A stretch of DNA of 19,881 nt, from positions 1-19,881 of the forward strand of contig CAYHZL010000042.1 of NCBI GenBank assembly GCA_964361075.1, given 5' to 3'. Each line of letters begins with the position of its first letter. Within the stretch, counting starts at the first letter, position 1. A model generated the notes under the pieces. It worked only from the letters and a program-made list of their open reading frames with translations. It was not told the DNA's origin and ran no database searches. This stretch comes from CAYHZL01 sp964361075. Its GTDB lineage: Bacteria > Bacteroidota > Ignavibacteria > UBA10030 > UBA8401. Shown piece by piece: positions 1 to 8,335 of the stretch. The position numbers and the translations under genes are program-made.

Positions 1-53
1 ATGCCGAAGGAGTCATTCGGACCTTCGGGAAAAAAAACACACTGTGTAGTTAC
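1..53. repeat. Right end of a short GTAGTTAC-ended element (partial)
   Basis: The segment ends ACACACTGTGTAGTTAC (37-53), nearly the same as the right ends of the elements at 5137-5349 (CTGTGTAGTTAC) and 13821-13950 (ACACACTGCGCAGTTAC). Its body carries the CCGAAGG / CCTTCGG hairpin module that is also in the 5137-5349 element. The left end lies outside the window, so no flanking duplication can be tested. Confidence 0.45.
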
Positions 54-84
54 GAATTTTTTCTGAATAATTGTATTTCGTTTG

Positions 85-175
85 TTACACCACATAGGCA
101 CATATCCCAAGGGGATACCTTCGGCAGAACACATTCGCCGCGGCGAATGTGACCTTATGCACCTAAGTGGTGTAA
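85..175. repeat. Hairpin-type intergenic repeat
   Basis: The outer arms 85-105 and 155-175 (TTACACCAC...GTGGTGTAA) are inverted repeats matching at about 17 of 21 positions. Between them lies a perfect 22-bp palindrome (130-151) centred on CCGCGG and a copy of the ACCTTCGGCA module. The 14-bp core TTCGCCGCGGCGAA recurs at 5179-5192. No coding potential is seen; the whole stretch 1-345 downstream of hemB holds only repeats. Confidence 0.5.
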
Positions 176-201
176 TCGTCCATGAGAAAATCTATAAATG
201 A

Positions 202-344
202 GTAGTTAGTCGAGTCTTAAAAAATGCGAGTGATGCCATGAGTGTAATAAAATGATTCAGAAATAATTCAAATTTTCACGTTCTTGATAAACAAACTCAT
301 GGCATCACTTTGTAAATAAGACTTTTTAAGGGACGAGTAGTTAC
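202..344. repeat. Short inverted-repeat element downstream of hemB
   Basis: The two ends are inverted repeats over about 22 bp (16 matches: GTAGTTAGTCG... against GTAACTACTCG...). A perfect 15-bp inner inverted repeat (229-243 and 295-309) surrounds a 51-nt loop. The right end GAGTAGTTAC belongs to the same family as the 5137-5349 and 13821-13950 elements. No clear flanking duplication is visible. Read on the minus strand, the inner hairpin is followed by CGCATTTTTT, so it might also help end hemB transcription, although the loop is large for a classical terminator. Confidence 0.5.
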
Positions 345-345
345 G

Positions 346-1320
346 TTATTTCAATAATGTAGCGGCATCTTTTGCAAAATAAGTAAGAATCATATCCGCG
401 CCTGCCCGTTTCATGCTGACTAACGTTTCCATCATCACACGCGGTTCATCAATCCAGCCGTTACGTCCGGCAGCTTTAATCATGGCGTATTCACCGCTCA
501 CATTGTACGCTGCGGTCGGCATATTGAAACGTTCCTTCACTCGGTAAATAACATCCAAGTACGCGAGCGCCGGCTTCACCATCACAATATCCGCACCTTC
601 TTTAATATCTTCTTCAACTTCGCGCATTGCCTCATCGGTGTTTGATGGATCCATTTGATGTGAACGACGATCACCGAACTTTGGTGTACTTTCAGCAGCG
701 TCGCGGAATGGTCCGTAAAATCCGGAAGCATATTTTACTGCATACGCCATGATGGGAATGTTCTGAAATTTATTTTCATCTAATATATTTCGAATGGCGC
801 CGATGCGTCCGTCAAACATATCCGACGGCGCAATAATATCCGCGCCGGCTCGTGCGTGCGACAATGCTTCTTTCATCAGCAACTCAACCGATGCATCGTT
901 GAGAATTTCATTTCCCTGAACAATACCGCAATGACCGTGCGACGTGTATTCGCACAGGCAGACGTCGGTAATAACCACAAGTTCGGGCACTTCTTTTTTT
1001 ATTGCGCGCACAGCTTGTTGTATAATTCCATTGTCGCTGTATGCTTCACTGCCAACTTCATCTTTGTGTTCAGGAATACCAAACAAGATCACGGCAGGAA
1101 TACCAAGCGCGTGCACTTCAACACATTCCTTCACAAGTTCATCAATAGAAAGTTGAAACACACCCGGCATCGAACGAATTTCATTTCGCACTTTCGTTCC
1201 GTGAACAACAAAGAGCGGATAAATAAAATCGTTGCGTGAAAGTTCTGTTTCTCTCACCATGCTGCGCAGCGATTCTGTCATACGCAAGCGGCGAAGACGT
1301 TTGAAATTTGTATTCATCAT
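346..1320 (-). CDS. hemB: Delta-aminolevulinic acid dehydratase (porphobilinogen synthase)
   Basis: It condenses two 5-aminolevulinate molecules to porphobilinogen in the cytoplasm. At 324 aa it has the usual family length. The two active-site lysines are in AVKYASGFYGPF (K196) and the Schiff-base motif MVKPALAYLD (K249). The cysteine cluster DVCLCEYTSHGHCG (C121, C123, C131) marks a zinc-type enzyme. An upstream start at 1401 would add 27 residues of poor quality; the chosen ATG at 1320 has AAGGAG 7 nt before it and overlaps the hemY stop as ATGA, which implies translational coupling. It is the last visible gene of the operon; only repeats follow to the window edge. Confidence 0.97.
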   Translation of the reverse strand: MMNTNFKRLRRLRMTESLRSMVRETELSRNDFIYPLFVVHGTKVRNEIRSMPGVFQLSIDELVKECVEVHALGIPAVILFGIPEHKDEVGSEAYSDNGIIQQAVRAIKKEVPELVVITDVCLCEYTSHGHCGIVQGNEILNDASVELLMKEALSHARAGADIIAPSDMFDGRIGAIRNILDENKFQNIPIMAYAVKYASGFYGPFRDAAESTPKFGDRRSHQMDPSNTDEAMREVEEDIKEGADIVMVKPALAYLDVIYRVKERFNMPTAAYNVSGEYAMIKAAGRNGWIDEPRVMMETLVSMKRAGADMILTYFAKDAATLLK

Positions 1321-2738
1321 TGTTGTTCTCCTTGTACTGTTGTGTGTAAAATATTTCGAGATAACACTCTCTCTGCTATTTTTTCGGAATGTATTACACA
1401 ATCACCGACTGCAATACCACCGCGGAAATTTCCTGTAAAAAATATTCCCGGATATGTATCTTCAAATTTTTGAACGTGATCTATAATCTGCAAATGACCA
1501 AGACGATATTGCGGAATTGCTTTCGCCCATCGCGTAACACGCGAATAAATTGGTTCGCCATCAATGTTCATCAGTTGTCGCACTTCATCAACAGTCAATT
1601 GGCGAAGTTCTTTTTCATCGCGCTGAACAAGTTCCGGCTGACGTGAGCCTCCGACAAATGTTGTGAACGCAACACATCCTTCCGGCGCTCGTTCAGGGAA
1701 AAGTACCGACGACCAAATTGTTCCCAGTATATTTCTTTTTTCTTTTGCAGGAATTAAATAACCAAATCCATCCAGCGGACGTTTTATTTGCGAAGAGTGA
1801 TATCCCAAAACAATTTCTGCAATAGGCGGATAATAGATTGAGTTCAATTTTTCAGAAAGTGCCGAGTCGTATTGCTGAATATACTGCGCCGCCGCATACG
1901 ATGGAATCGCAAAAATTACATTGCGTGCGCGATATGTCGTTTCACCTTCATCACTCGTTACTGTAATTTCATGCATCGGTTGTTCTGCATTCTGCTGAAC
2001 ACGAACCGATTGAATTACAGCATTGGTAATAATTTTTTTTCCAAGCGCTTGTGCAAGAGCATCGGGAAGAGTTTGCAAACCTTTTCGGAATGAAAATAAT
2101 TGCGCGCGGTCTTTCGATTGTTCGGCGCGTTTCTTTCGTTCCTTCGCTCCGGCAATTTGTCCTTTTATCAGCCCGCCATATTTTTCTTCCAGCGCATACA
2201 ATTTCGGAAATGCCGCCCGCACACTCAACTCTTCCGGATTGCCCGCATACACTCCGGCAACAAACGGATTGATTGCATAATCAAGAAACTCTTTTCCCAA
2301 TCGCCGCTCGACAAATTCAGCAATGCTTTCATCTTTCGTTGCACGTCCTACGAATGGTTCTTTCAACAAACGAAGTTTGCCGGCAAGCGTCCACAATTTC
2401 GATTTCAAAAATAATGTGGGAGACATCGGCAGTGGATGCAACACGCCATCTCGCACGATGTAACGATTCGTCGCAGCATCTGCCGCATACATCAGCTCGT
2501 CTAAAATTCCAAGATCAGCAAAGAGCGTTTTAAATAACGGTGTCGTTTCCAATGCGCTGTTCGGACCGCATTCAACAAGCCAGCCGTTATCGTGAATTGT
2601 TTTTATCGTGCCGCCGACTGTCGTTTCTTTTTCCAATACAACAACGTCATGACCTTTTTTGTGAAGCCACCACGCCGTTGCAAGTCCGGAAATTCCTGCG
2701 CCAATAATTACAGTAGAATGTTCAGAGAAAGAGGGCAT
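1317..2738 (-). CDS. hemY: Protoporphyrinogen oxidase, HemY/PPOX type
   Basis: This FAD enzyme performs the six-electron oxidation of protoporphyrinogen IX to protoporphyrin IX. The 473-aa product opens with a dinucleotide-binding motif (VIIGAGISGLATAWWLHKKG, then VVVLEKE and GG) and ends with the PPOX signature FFTGNFRGGIAVGDCV that contacts FAD. Length fits the family (about 450-480 aa). It starts one base inside the hemH stop (TAATG) and its own stop overlaps the hemB start (ATGA), so it sits tightly in the operon. HemY enzymes normally use oxygen, whereas HemN in the same operon is the oxygen-independent type. HemY-family enzymes can also act on coproporphyrinogen in some lineages, but HemN nearby favours the protoporphyrin route here. 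Confidence 0.93.
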   Translation of the reverse strand: MPSFSEHSTVIIGAGISGLATAWWLHKKGHDVVVLEKETTVGGTIKTIHDNGWLVECGPNSALETTPLFKTLFADLGILDELMYAADAATNRYIVRDGVLHPLPMSPTLFLKSKLWTLAGKLRLLKEPFVGRATKDESIAEFVERRLGKEFLDYAINPFVAGVYAGNPEELSVRAAFPKLYALEEKYGGLIKGQIAGAKERKKRAEQSKDRAQLFSFRKGLQTLPDALAQALGKKIITNAVIQSVRVQQNAEQPMHEITVTSDEGETTYRARNVIFAIPSYAAAQYIQQYDSALSEKLNSIYYPPIAEIVLGYHSSQIKRPLDGFGYLIPAKEKRNILGTIWSSVLFPERAPEGCVAFTTFVGGSRQPELVQRDEKELRQLTVDEVRQLMNIDGEPIYSRVTRWAKAIPQYRLGHLQIIDHVQKFEDTYPGIFFTGNFRGGIAVGDCVIHSEKIAERVLSRNILHTTVQGEQQ

Positions 2739-3724
2739 TATTTTTCAAGCGACGATAGTGTGAGATCTTTCAGACATGCAATAAACGAAGGATGTGTCAG
2801 CAGCGCAGGCATCATATCGAAATATTTGATACCAAGTTTTTTCGCTTCATCTTTTGCTTCCATGTTAATTTCAGATAATGTTTCGATATGATCAGAAACA
2901 AATGCAATGGGAATAACGACGACATGCGAAACTTTTTCGTGGGCAAGTCTTTCAATTGTTCCCGTCAATGACGGTTCGAGCCATTTTTGCGGACCAACTT
3001 TGCTTTGAAAACAGAGCAGGTGCGGTAAATTAAAATTTCCTTTTTCAACAACACGCTCGTACGTTTTTCGAATATGATGCGAATACGGATCACCGTCGCA
3101 CACCAATTTCATCGGCGTACCGTGCGCGCTGAATACAAGCTGTACTTTTGAACGATCCGCTGCCGGTACTCGCGCAAGCGCCCGATTGATATTCGAAACC
3201 AGCGCATTAATATAGAGCGGATGGTCGAAATATTCTTTTACAACTTTTGTGCGAATCGAATGTGCATGAAGCGCGCGCGTAACTCGATTCCATTCATTCA
3301 CGCTTGAACCGGTCGTCGCTTTGGAAAAATGCGGATAGAGCGGCAGCAGAATTACTTCTTCAATATTTTTTTCAACAAGCGTACGCACAATTTCTTCCGT
3401 CATCGGATGCCAGTATCGCATCGCAATCAACACTTCCATCGGATTGCCGCTTGCTTGCAACGCTTCACTCAATCTTCGCGCTTGAAGCTGCGTCTGTTTC
3501 AAAATCGGAGAACGTCTGCCGATGCGTTTGTATAACTCCTGCACTTTCGGTGCGCGCCGCGAAGAAATTAATCGCGCCAATGCTTTGCGAAATAAAAATG
3601 CTCCGGGAATATCAATAATATCCGGATCGCAGAAAAGATTATACAAAAATGGTTCAACAGCATTCAGCGAATCCGGTCCGCCAAGTTGAAGAAGAACAAC
3701 CGCTCTTTTTGTTTGTGTCATCAT
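2738..3724 (-). CDS. hemH: Ferrochelatase
   Basis: It inserts ferrous iron into protoporphyrin IX, the last step to protoheme. The protein has the N-terminal VVLLQLGGPDS motif, the catalytic histidine in VFSAHGTPMK (about H201), the motif CFQSKVGPQKWLEPS and the conserved glutamate in SDHIETLSEIN (about E281). Length (about 328 aa) is typical. Three possible starts lie in a row (TTG 3727, ATG 3724, ATG 3721); I use the first ATG, 7 nt after the hemN stop. No convincing Shine-Dalgarno is seen, so reinitiation after hemN is likely. The stop overlaps the hemY ATG by one base. Confidence 0.95.
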   Translation of the reverse strand: MMTQTKRAVVLLQLGGPDSLNAVEPFLYNLFCDPDIIDIPGAFLFRKALARLISSRRAPKVQELYKRIGRRSPILKQTQLQARRLSEALQASGNPMEVLIAMRYWHPMTEEIVRTLVEKNIEEVILLPLYPHFSKATTGSSVNEWNRVTRALHAHSIRTKVVKEYFDHPLYINALVSNINRALARVPAADRSKVQLVFSAHGTPMKLVCDGDPYSHHIRKTYERVVEKGNFNLPHLLCFQSKVGPQKWLEPSLTGTIERLAHEKVSHVVVIPIAFVSDHIETLSEINMEAKDEAKKLGIKYFDMMPALLTHPSFIACLKDLTLSSLEK

Positions 3725-3731
3725 CAAAAAT

Positions 3732-5120
3732 TTATACTGTCCGTGAAAAAATTGGTTTTTCTTTTATCATCGAATCCAAGTACGCATCAAAACACATTGC
3801 AATATTTCGAATAATAAGCCGGCCTAATCCGTTGATAACAATTTTTTCTTTTGTCAACGTAACAAGTCCATCTGCTGTAAACTGTTCCAATTTTTTCAGC
3901 GCCTCGGCAAAGTATTCATCGAACACAATTGAAAATTGTTTTTCGATTGTCTGTTTTGTCAATTCCATATCGCACATAATGCGGATAATAACTTCTTTGC
4001 GAATATGATCATCAGGTATCATTCGATAGCCAACATGCGTCGGCAGAGCTTCCCTCTGAAGCGCGGCATAATATTCCGGAAGAGTTTTTTTATTCTGTTG
4101 ATACGATTCTTTGAAATGTCCGATTGCCGACATACCGAACCCGTACAAATCACTTCCTGCTTTCGTGGAATATCCTTGAAAATTTCTGTACATCGTTTTG
4201 TTCAATTGTGCTGTCGCCATCTCATCGGTCTTCTTTGCAAAATGATCCATGCCGATGTTCCAATAACCGGCATCCAACAATTTTTCAATCGTCATTTTGA
4301 AGATCAGCAATTTCTCTTCCGGCGTCGGCAATTCTTCTTGATGAATGAGCGACTGATGTGGTTTCAACCACGGCACATGCGCGTAATTGAACACAGCCAA
4401 ACGATCCGGCGAAATATCAATAATGCTGTCAACAGTGTTGGCAAACGATTCAACTGATTGATGAGGCAAACCATAAATTAAATCTATATTGATGCTTTGG
4501 AAACCAAGTTCTCTGCTCCAATTCACTGCATCACGTGTAATTGATTCCGGCTGAATTCGATTCACCGCTGTTTGCACTCGCTCATCAAAATCCTGCACGC
4601 CCATGCTCAATCTATTGAAACCCACTTCACGAAATGCCGCCATGTGTTCGCGTGTTAAACCGCGCGGATCAATTTCAACTCCTGCTTCAATATCATCCGC
4701 ATAGTTAAAACGATTGCGAATATACATTCCGATATCAACAATTTCATCCGGATCAAGATACGACGGCGTACCACCACCCCAATGCAATTGAACAACTTTG
4801 CGTTGTGATGAAACTATCGGCGCGATCATATCAATTTCTTTTTTTAGATATGAATTATATTCTCGAATTTTTTCTCTGTTGCGCGTAACTAGCATCGTAC
4901 ATCCGCAAAAATAACAGAGCGTATCGCAAAAAGGAAAGTGAAAATACAACGAGAGGTCTGCTTTCTGTTCGGCAGAATTTGTCCGAAGAATTTCTCCGCG
5001 ATATTCAGCAGAACCAAACGCCGGAGAGAATAATGGCGCGGTTGGATAACTTGTATATCGTGGTCCTGGATGATCGTACTTTTGTAATAATTCTATATCA
5101 ATTTTTTCAAATTGTTTCAT
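3732..5120 (-). CDS. hemN: Oxygen-independent coproporphyrinogen III oxidase (radical SAM)
   Basis: It decarboxylates coproporphyrinogen III to protoporphyrinogen IX using S-adenosylmethionine and an Fe-S cluster. The 462-aa protein begins with the HemN tract DHPGPRYTSYPTAP and carries CxxxCxxCxC (C65, C69, C72, C74). That fourth cysteine, together with the N-terminal tract, separates true HemN from HemW-like heme chaperones. GGGTPSYL and the IDLIYGLPHQS segment follow, then a full HemN C-terminal domain. Before the element at 5137-5349 was inserted, its ATG would have been about 14 nt after the hemE stop. The SD is weak (AAGAAAGAA upstream) and lies within one copy of the element's flanking duplication. 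Confidence 0.95.
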   Translation of the reverse strand: MKQFEKIDIELLQKYDHPGPRYTSYPTAPLFSPAFGSAEYRGEILRTNSAEQKADLSLYFHFPFCDTLCYFCGCTMLVTRNREKIREYNSYLKKEIDMIAPIVSSQRKVVQLHWGGGTPSYLDPDEIVDIGMYIRNRFNYADDIEAGVEIDPRGLTREHMAAFREVGFNRLSMGVQDFDERVQTAVNRIQPESITRDAVNWSRELGFQSINIDLIYGLPHQSVESFANTVDSIIDISPDRLAVFNYAHVPWLKPHQSLIHQEELPTPEEKLLIFKMTIEKLLDAGYWNIGMDHFAKKTDEMATAQLNKTMYRNFQGYSTKAGSDLYGFGMSAIGHFKESYQQNKKTLPEYYAALQREALPTHVGYRMIPDDHIRKEVIIRIMCDMELTKQTIEKQFSIVFDEYFAEALKKLEQFTADGLVTLTKEKIVINGLGRLIIRNIAMCFDAYLDSMIKEKPIFSRTV

Positions 5121-5123
5121 AAA

Positions 5124-5362
5124 AAATTCTTTCTTCGTAACTACTCAGAAACTATGAGCGTGGAAAATTATAAATTCGTTCGCCGCGGCGAATCACTCAC
5201 TCTCTGCTTTTCCACTTTTGTAAACACGACCCCCTCTCTTTCTCTCCCCCTGTGCCGAAGGCATCCCTTCGGGATTAGGGGGAGAGGACATTTTCCCTCC
5301 CCTAAAATGGGAGGGAAAAAGGGTGGGGTTATTTTCGCTGTGTAGTTACAAATTCTTTCTTC
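5124..5362. mobile_element. MITE-like element inserted between hemE and hemN
   Basis: The element body is 5137-5349. Its ends are 12-bp inverted repeats with one mismatch (GTAACTACTCAG and, on the other strand, GTAACTACACAG). It is flanked by a perfect 13-bp direct repeat, AAATTCTTTCTTC (5124-5136 and 5350-5362), as expected of a target duplication. The right copy covers the first bases of the hemE stop region. Inside are the palindrome TTCGCCGCGGCGAA, a GCCGAAGGCATCCCTTCGGG hairpin, and inverted CCCCTCTC / GGGGAGAG and CCCTCCCC / GGGAGGG tracts. There is no credible ORF, so any mobility would need outside enzymes. The insertion turned a tight 14-nt junction into a ~240-nt spacer. Confidence 0.7.
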
Positions 5363-6422
5363 AATGGTATTGCACACTTAATTTCTTCACAGCATTCACA
5401 ACAGCTTTCGCATGTTCAACAGGAATATCAGGCAAAATTCCGTGTCCTAAATTAAAAACGTGCCCGCTTCCTTTTCCAAATTTTGCTAATACTTTCTTTA
5501 CACCTTCTTCAATTCGTTCCGGAGAAGTGTACAGCATCATCGGATCCAAATTTCCTTGCAATGCAACTTTATCTCCAACTAAAGCGCGCGTCTTTCCAAT
5601 ATCAGAAGTCCAATCAAGTCCGACAACATCTGCACCGGTATTTGCAATTCGATCAATGGAATGACCGCAGTCTTTGCAGAAAACAATAATCGGCGCACCT
5701 TTTGGTTTTACTTGTTCAACAATCTGGCGAATGTAACGAAGAGAAAATTCTTCAAACTCATCGTAAGGAAGAATACCGCCCCACGTATCAAAAATTTGGA
5801 CGGCTTGTGCACCTGCATCGATCTGCGCAGAAAGATACGCGGCAACAGACGACGCTAATTTCTCAAGCAGTGTGTGCGCTTCATGCGGATGTGCATATAT
5901 TAATTCTTTGATGTATCGAAAATTTCTCGAGCCATGTCCTTCCACTATGTAGGTTGCAAGTGTCCACGGCGCACCGGCAAACCCGATGAGCGGAACTCTA
6001 TTGCGAAGATTTTTTCGTGTAAGCCGCAGCGCATCCATGACATATTTCAATTCCTGATTTGGATCAGGGATGTGAAGTTTTTGAATATCATCCATCGTGC
6101 GAATTGGAGAAGGAAATCTCGGACCGCCCTTTCCTTCTTCAACAATCAATTGCATTCCCATTGCTTCAGGAATAACAAGGATGTCGGAAAAAATAATTGC
6201 CGCATCAACACCGATTATATCGACGGGTTGAATGGTAACTTCGGCGGCAAGCTCCGGAGTTTTACAGAGCGTGAGAAAATCAACTTTGGAACGAACGGCA
6301 CGATATTCAGGCAAATATCTTCCCGCCTGACGCATAATCCAAATCGGGGTTCGTTCAACCGGTTCGCGTTTACAAGCACGGAGGAATAAATCATTTTCAA
6401 GTTTTTCAGATAGAGTAGTCAA
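5361..6422 (-). CDS. hemE: Uroporphyrinogen decarboxylase
   Basis: It removes four carboxyl groups from uroporphyrinogen III to give coproporphyrinogen III. The 353-aa protein has the signature PIWIMRQAGRYLPEY (residues 26-40, with the substrate-binding arginines), the conserved aspartate in IIFSDI (D80), and the second signature GFAGAPWTLATYIVEG. The reading frame offers only a TTG start at 6422 (TTGACTACTCTATCTG), with no evident SD; the nearest ATG is out of frame and the next in-frame methionine (M30) lies inside the signature. The start therefore looks weak, and the upstream spacer to hemD is filled with hairpin repeats that may have displaced the original leader. Confidence 0.95.
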   Translation of the reverse strand: MTTLSEKLENDLFLRACKREPVERTPIWIMRQAGRYLPEYRAVRSKVDFLTLCKTPELAAEVTIQPVDIIGVDAAIIFSDILVIPEAMGMQLIVEEGKGGPRFPSPIRTMDDIQKLHIPDPNQELKYVMDALRLTRKNLRNRVPLIGFAGAPWTLATYIVEGHGSRNFRYIKELIYAHPHEAHTLLEKLASSVAAYLSAQIDAGAQAVQIFDTWGGILPYDEFEEFSLRYIRQIVEQVKPKGAPIIVFCKDCGHSIDRIANTGADVVGLDWTSDIGKTRALVGDKVALQGNLDPMMLYTSPERIEEGVKKVLAKFGKGSGHVFNLGHGILPDIPVEHAKAVVNAVKKLSVQYH

Positions 6423-6469
6423 AGAAAATAAAATTAAGTTTTCGAAATTATTTAGTTAGAATAAATTAT

Positions 6470-6602
6470 CTCCGCAGCAAGCTGCGGAGTATTTGTCATG
6501 CCAGTCACGCTTTAGCGTGACTGGCATCCATTTTGTGGATTCCGGCTTTCGCCGGAATGACGACGCAAGTCCCGAAGGGATCACTTTGTGACGTCGGGGT
6601 AT
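6470..6602. repeat. REP-like hairpin array between hemD and hemE
   Basis: Three clear hairpins follow each other: CTCCGCAGC/GCTGCGGAG (6470-6489, AA loop), ATGCCAGTCACGC/GCGTGACTGGCAT (6498-6527, TTTA loop) and ATTCCGGC/GCCGGAAT (6539-6558, TTTC loop). A fourth imperfect dyad, CCCGAAGGGATCAC-TTT-GTGAC...CGGGG, runs to about 6599. The layout resembles repetitive extragenic palindromes that recur throughout bacterial genomes. Located inside the operon, the hairpins could stabilise or attenuate the hemE end of the transcript. Confidence 0.65.
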
Positions 6603-7397
6603 TCAACCCAAGAGAGAATAAAATTTCACAATTGCTTTTGTCAGAGCATCGGATGTTGGTTGCGGTGCAATGATATCTACCGATACATGTATTTCGCCTA
6701 ATGCCTGCACCGTCGTTTCACCGATAACAGCAAACACAAGTGATGAAGTTCTTGCAGATGAAACAAGTAAGAAAAAGTTTTGCACGCTGGATGGACTGAA
6801 AAAAGTAACGACATCAATCTTTTGTTGCTTCAACAAATTTTCTATCAATTGAATATCACTATCATTCGGTTTCGTTGTTTCGTACACCACTACATCATCA
6901 ACAGTCGCTCCGTTGTAACGAAGCATATCAGGAAGTACATTGTTAGCAAGATTTCCTTTTGGAAAAAGAAATTTCTTTCCATTCACAGATTCTTTTATAA
7001 TTTCTCGTCCAAGCGATTCACCATCCACTCTCATAGAGCTTTCTTTTATTGTGAGACGAGAATTTTCCGCTTCTTGCCGAGTTCTTTCTCCAACCACATA
7101 GCAAACTTTTTGCTGAAGAATATTTATTTTCTCACTTGCAGTTTCTTCCATTCGCCGCACAAAATTTTCGACAGCATTAACGCTCGTAAATAGTACTCCA
7201 TCATATTCCTGAATTTTTTTTATGACTCGATCACATTCAACCCACGAAGATACCGGTTGAATTTTGATAACAGGAAATATAATAACATGTGCACCGAACT
7301 TTTCGAGAAGCGCTTTAAATTCTTCGGATTGTTTTTGCGCGCGTGTAACCAGAATCGTTTTTCCACTCAGCACAGAATTTTCCGCAGATGCACTCAC
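6603..7397 (-). CDS. hemD: Uroporphyrinogen-III synthase
   Basis: It closes hydroxymethylbilane with ring-D inversion to make uroporphyrinogen III. Sequence conservation in this family is low, but the 264-aa protein shows its hallmarks: ILVTRAQKQSEEF near the start, the first-domain motif VLFTSVNAVENF, and the second-domain motif VTFFSPSSVQNF with GETTVQAL after it. The gene begins with GTG at 7397, overlapping the hemC stop (GTGA), so it is probably translated by coupling. Position directly after hemC supports the call strongly. Confidence 0.92.
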   Translation of the reverse strand: MSASAENSVLSGKTILVTRAQKQSEEFKALLEKFGAHVIIFPVIKIQPVSSWVECDRVIKKIQEYDGVLFTSVNAVENFVRRMEETASEKINILQQKVCYVVGERTRQEAENSRLTIKESSMRVDGESLGREIIKESVNGKKFLFPKGNLANNVLPDMLRYNGATVDDVVVYETTKPNDSDIQLIENLLKQQKIDVVTFFSPSSVQNFFLLVSSARTSSLVFAVIGETTVQALGEIHVSVDIIAPQPTSDALTKAIVKFYSLLG

Positions 7398-8335
7398 GAC
7401 GGTTTGATCTCTTTCAAAATAGCATCCGCACCTCTCTGTAACATATCTCTCGCAAGTTCTATTCCAAGATCGCCTGACGATGCCGGGTTGCCTTTTATCG
7501 AACCGCGCACGATACGTTTGCCATCAAGACTTCCAACAATTGCATCAAGCACAAACAAATTATTTTCAATTCGTCCGAATGTGCCAATCGGAATTTGACA
7601 GCCCCCTTCTAAAAATCGAAGAAGCGCACGTTCGCCTGTTGTTGCTTGCTGCGTGTGCAGATGATTTAACGGTGCAATCAACGATGCAAGAAATTCATCA
7701 TCCTCACGAATTTCAATTCCAAGCGCACCTTGCCCAACGGCAGGAAGAATAAATACCGGAGAGAACGTGTCGCAAATAATCGAATCCCATCCAAGCCGCG
7801 TAACGCCGGCTTTCGCCAACAGCATTCCATCCCAATCCGATGCATCAAGTTTTTCTTTGCGAGTACGAAGGTTGCCGCGAATGTCAACAATATGTAAATC
7901 GGGATGATGGCTGAGCAACTGACATTTTCTGCGCAAGCTTCCCGTTGCAATTGTTCCATTCTTCGGCACATCGGCAAACGAAGAATATTTTTTTTTCGGA
8001 TGCGCTACAAATACATCGCGCACATCTTCTCTTTCTGAAATTGCACCAATCACTAAACCGGCAGCAACATTTGTCGGAACATCTTTCAAACTGTGAACGG
8101 CAAGATCAATTGTTCGGTCAATCAATGCTTTTTCAATTTCTTTTGTAAACAATCCTTTGTCACCGATTTTCGAAAGCGGCGCATCAAGAATTTTGTCTCC
8201 GGTTGTTTTGATAATTGTTGTTTCGATAGTAAGTGCAGGATTGCGTAGCTGAAGTTCTTTCCTCACCCACTCCGCTTGCCAGAGCGCAAGTTCACTGCCC
8301 CGCGTTCCAACAGTAATTGTTGTTCGTGATGTCAT
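7394..8335 (-). CDS. hemC: Hydroxymethylbilane synthase (porphobilinogen deaminase)
   Basis: It polymerises four porphobilinogen units into hydroxymethylbilane on a dipyrromethane cofactor. The 313-aa protein has VGTRGSELALWQA at the N-terminus, the catalytic aspartate in HSLKDVPT (D85), the arginine-rich TGSLRRKCQL, and the cofactor-binding cysteine in LEGGCQIPIG (C246). Length is normal. The ATG overlaps the hemA stop by four bases (ATGA) and its TGA overlaps the hemD GTG, so hemA-C-D form one coupled block. Confidence 0.97.
   Translation of the reverse strand: MTSRTTITVGTRGSELALWQAEWVRKELQLRNPALTIETTIIKTTGDKILDAPLSKIGDKGLFTKEIEKALIDRTIDLAVHSLKDVPTNVAAGLVIGAISEREDVRDVFVAHPKKKYSSFADVPKNGTIATGSLRRKCQLLSHHPDLHIVDIRGNLRTRKEKLDASDWDGMLLAKAGVTRLGWDSIICDTFSPVFILPAVGQGALGIEIREDDEFLASLIAPLNHLHTQQATTGERALLRFLEGGCQIPIGTFGRIENNLFVLDAIVGSLDGKRIVRGSIKGNPASSGDLGIELARDMLQRGADAILKEIKPS

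Noticed and set aside
1321..1401. 27-residue N-terminal extension of HemB
   Set aside because: It overlaps hemY, has no family similarity, and a good ribosome site precedes the ATG at 1320.
5112..5377. Two short ORFs (plus and minus) in the hemE-hemN spacer
   Set aside because: They are made of palindromic repeat sequence inside the MITE-like element and have no plausible starts or homology.
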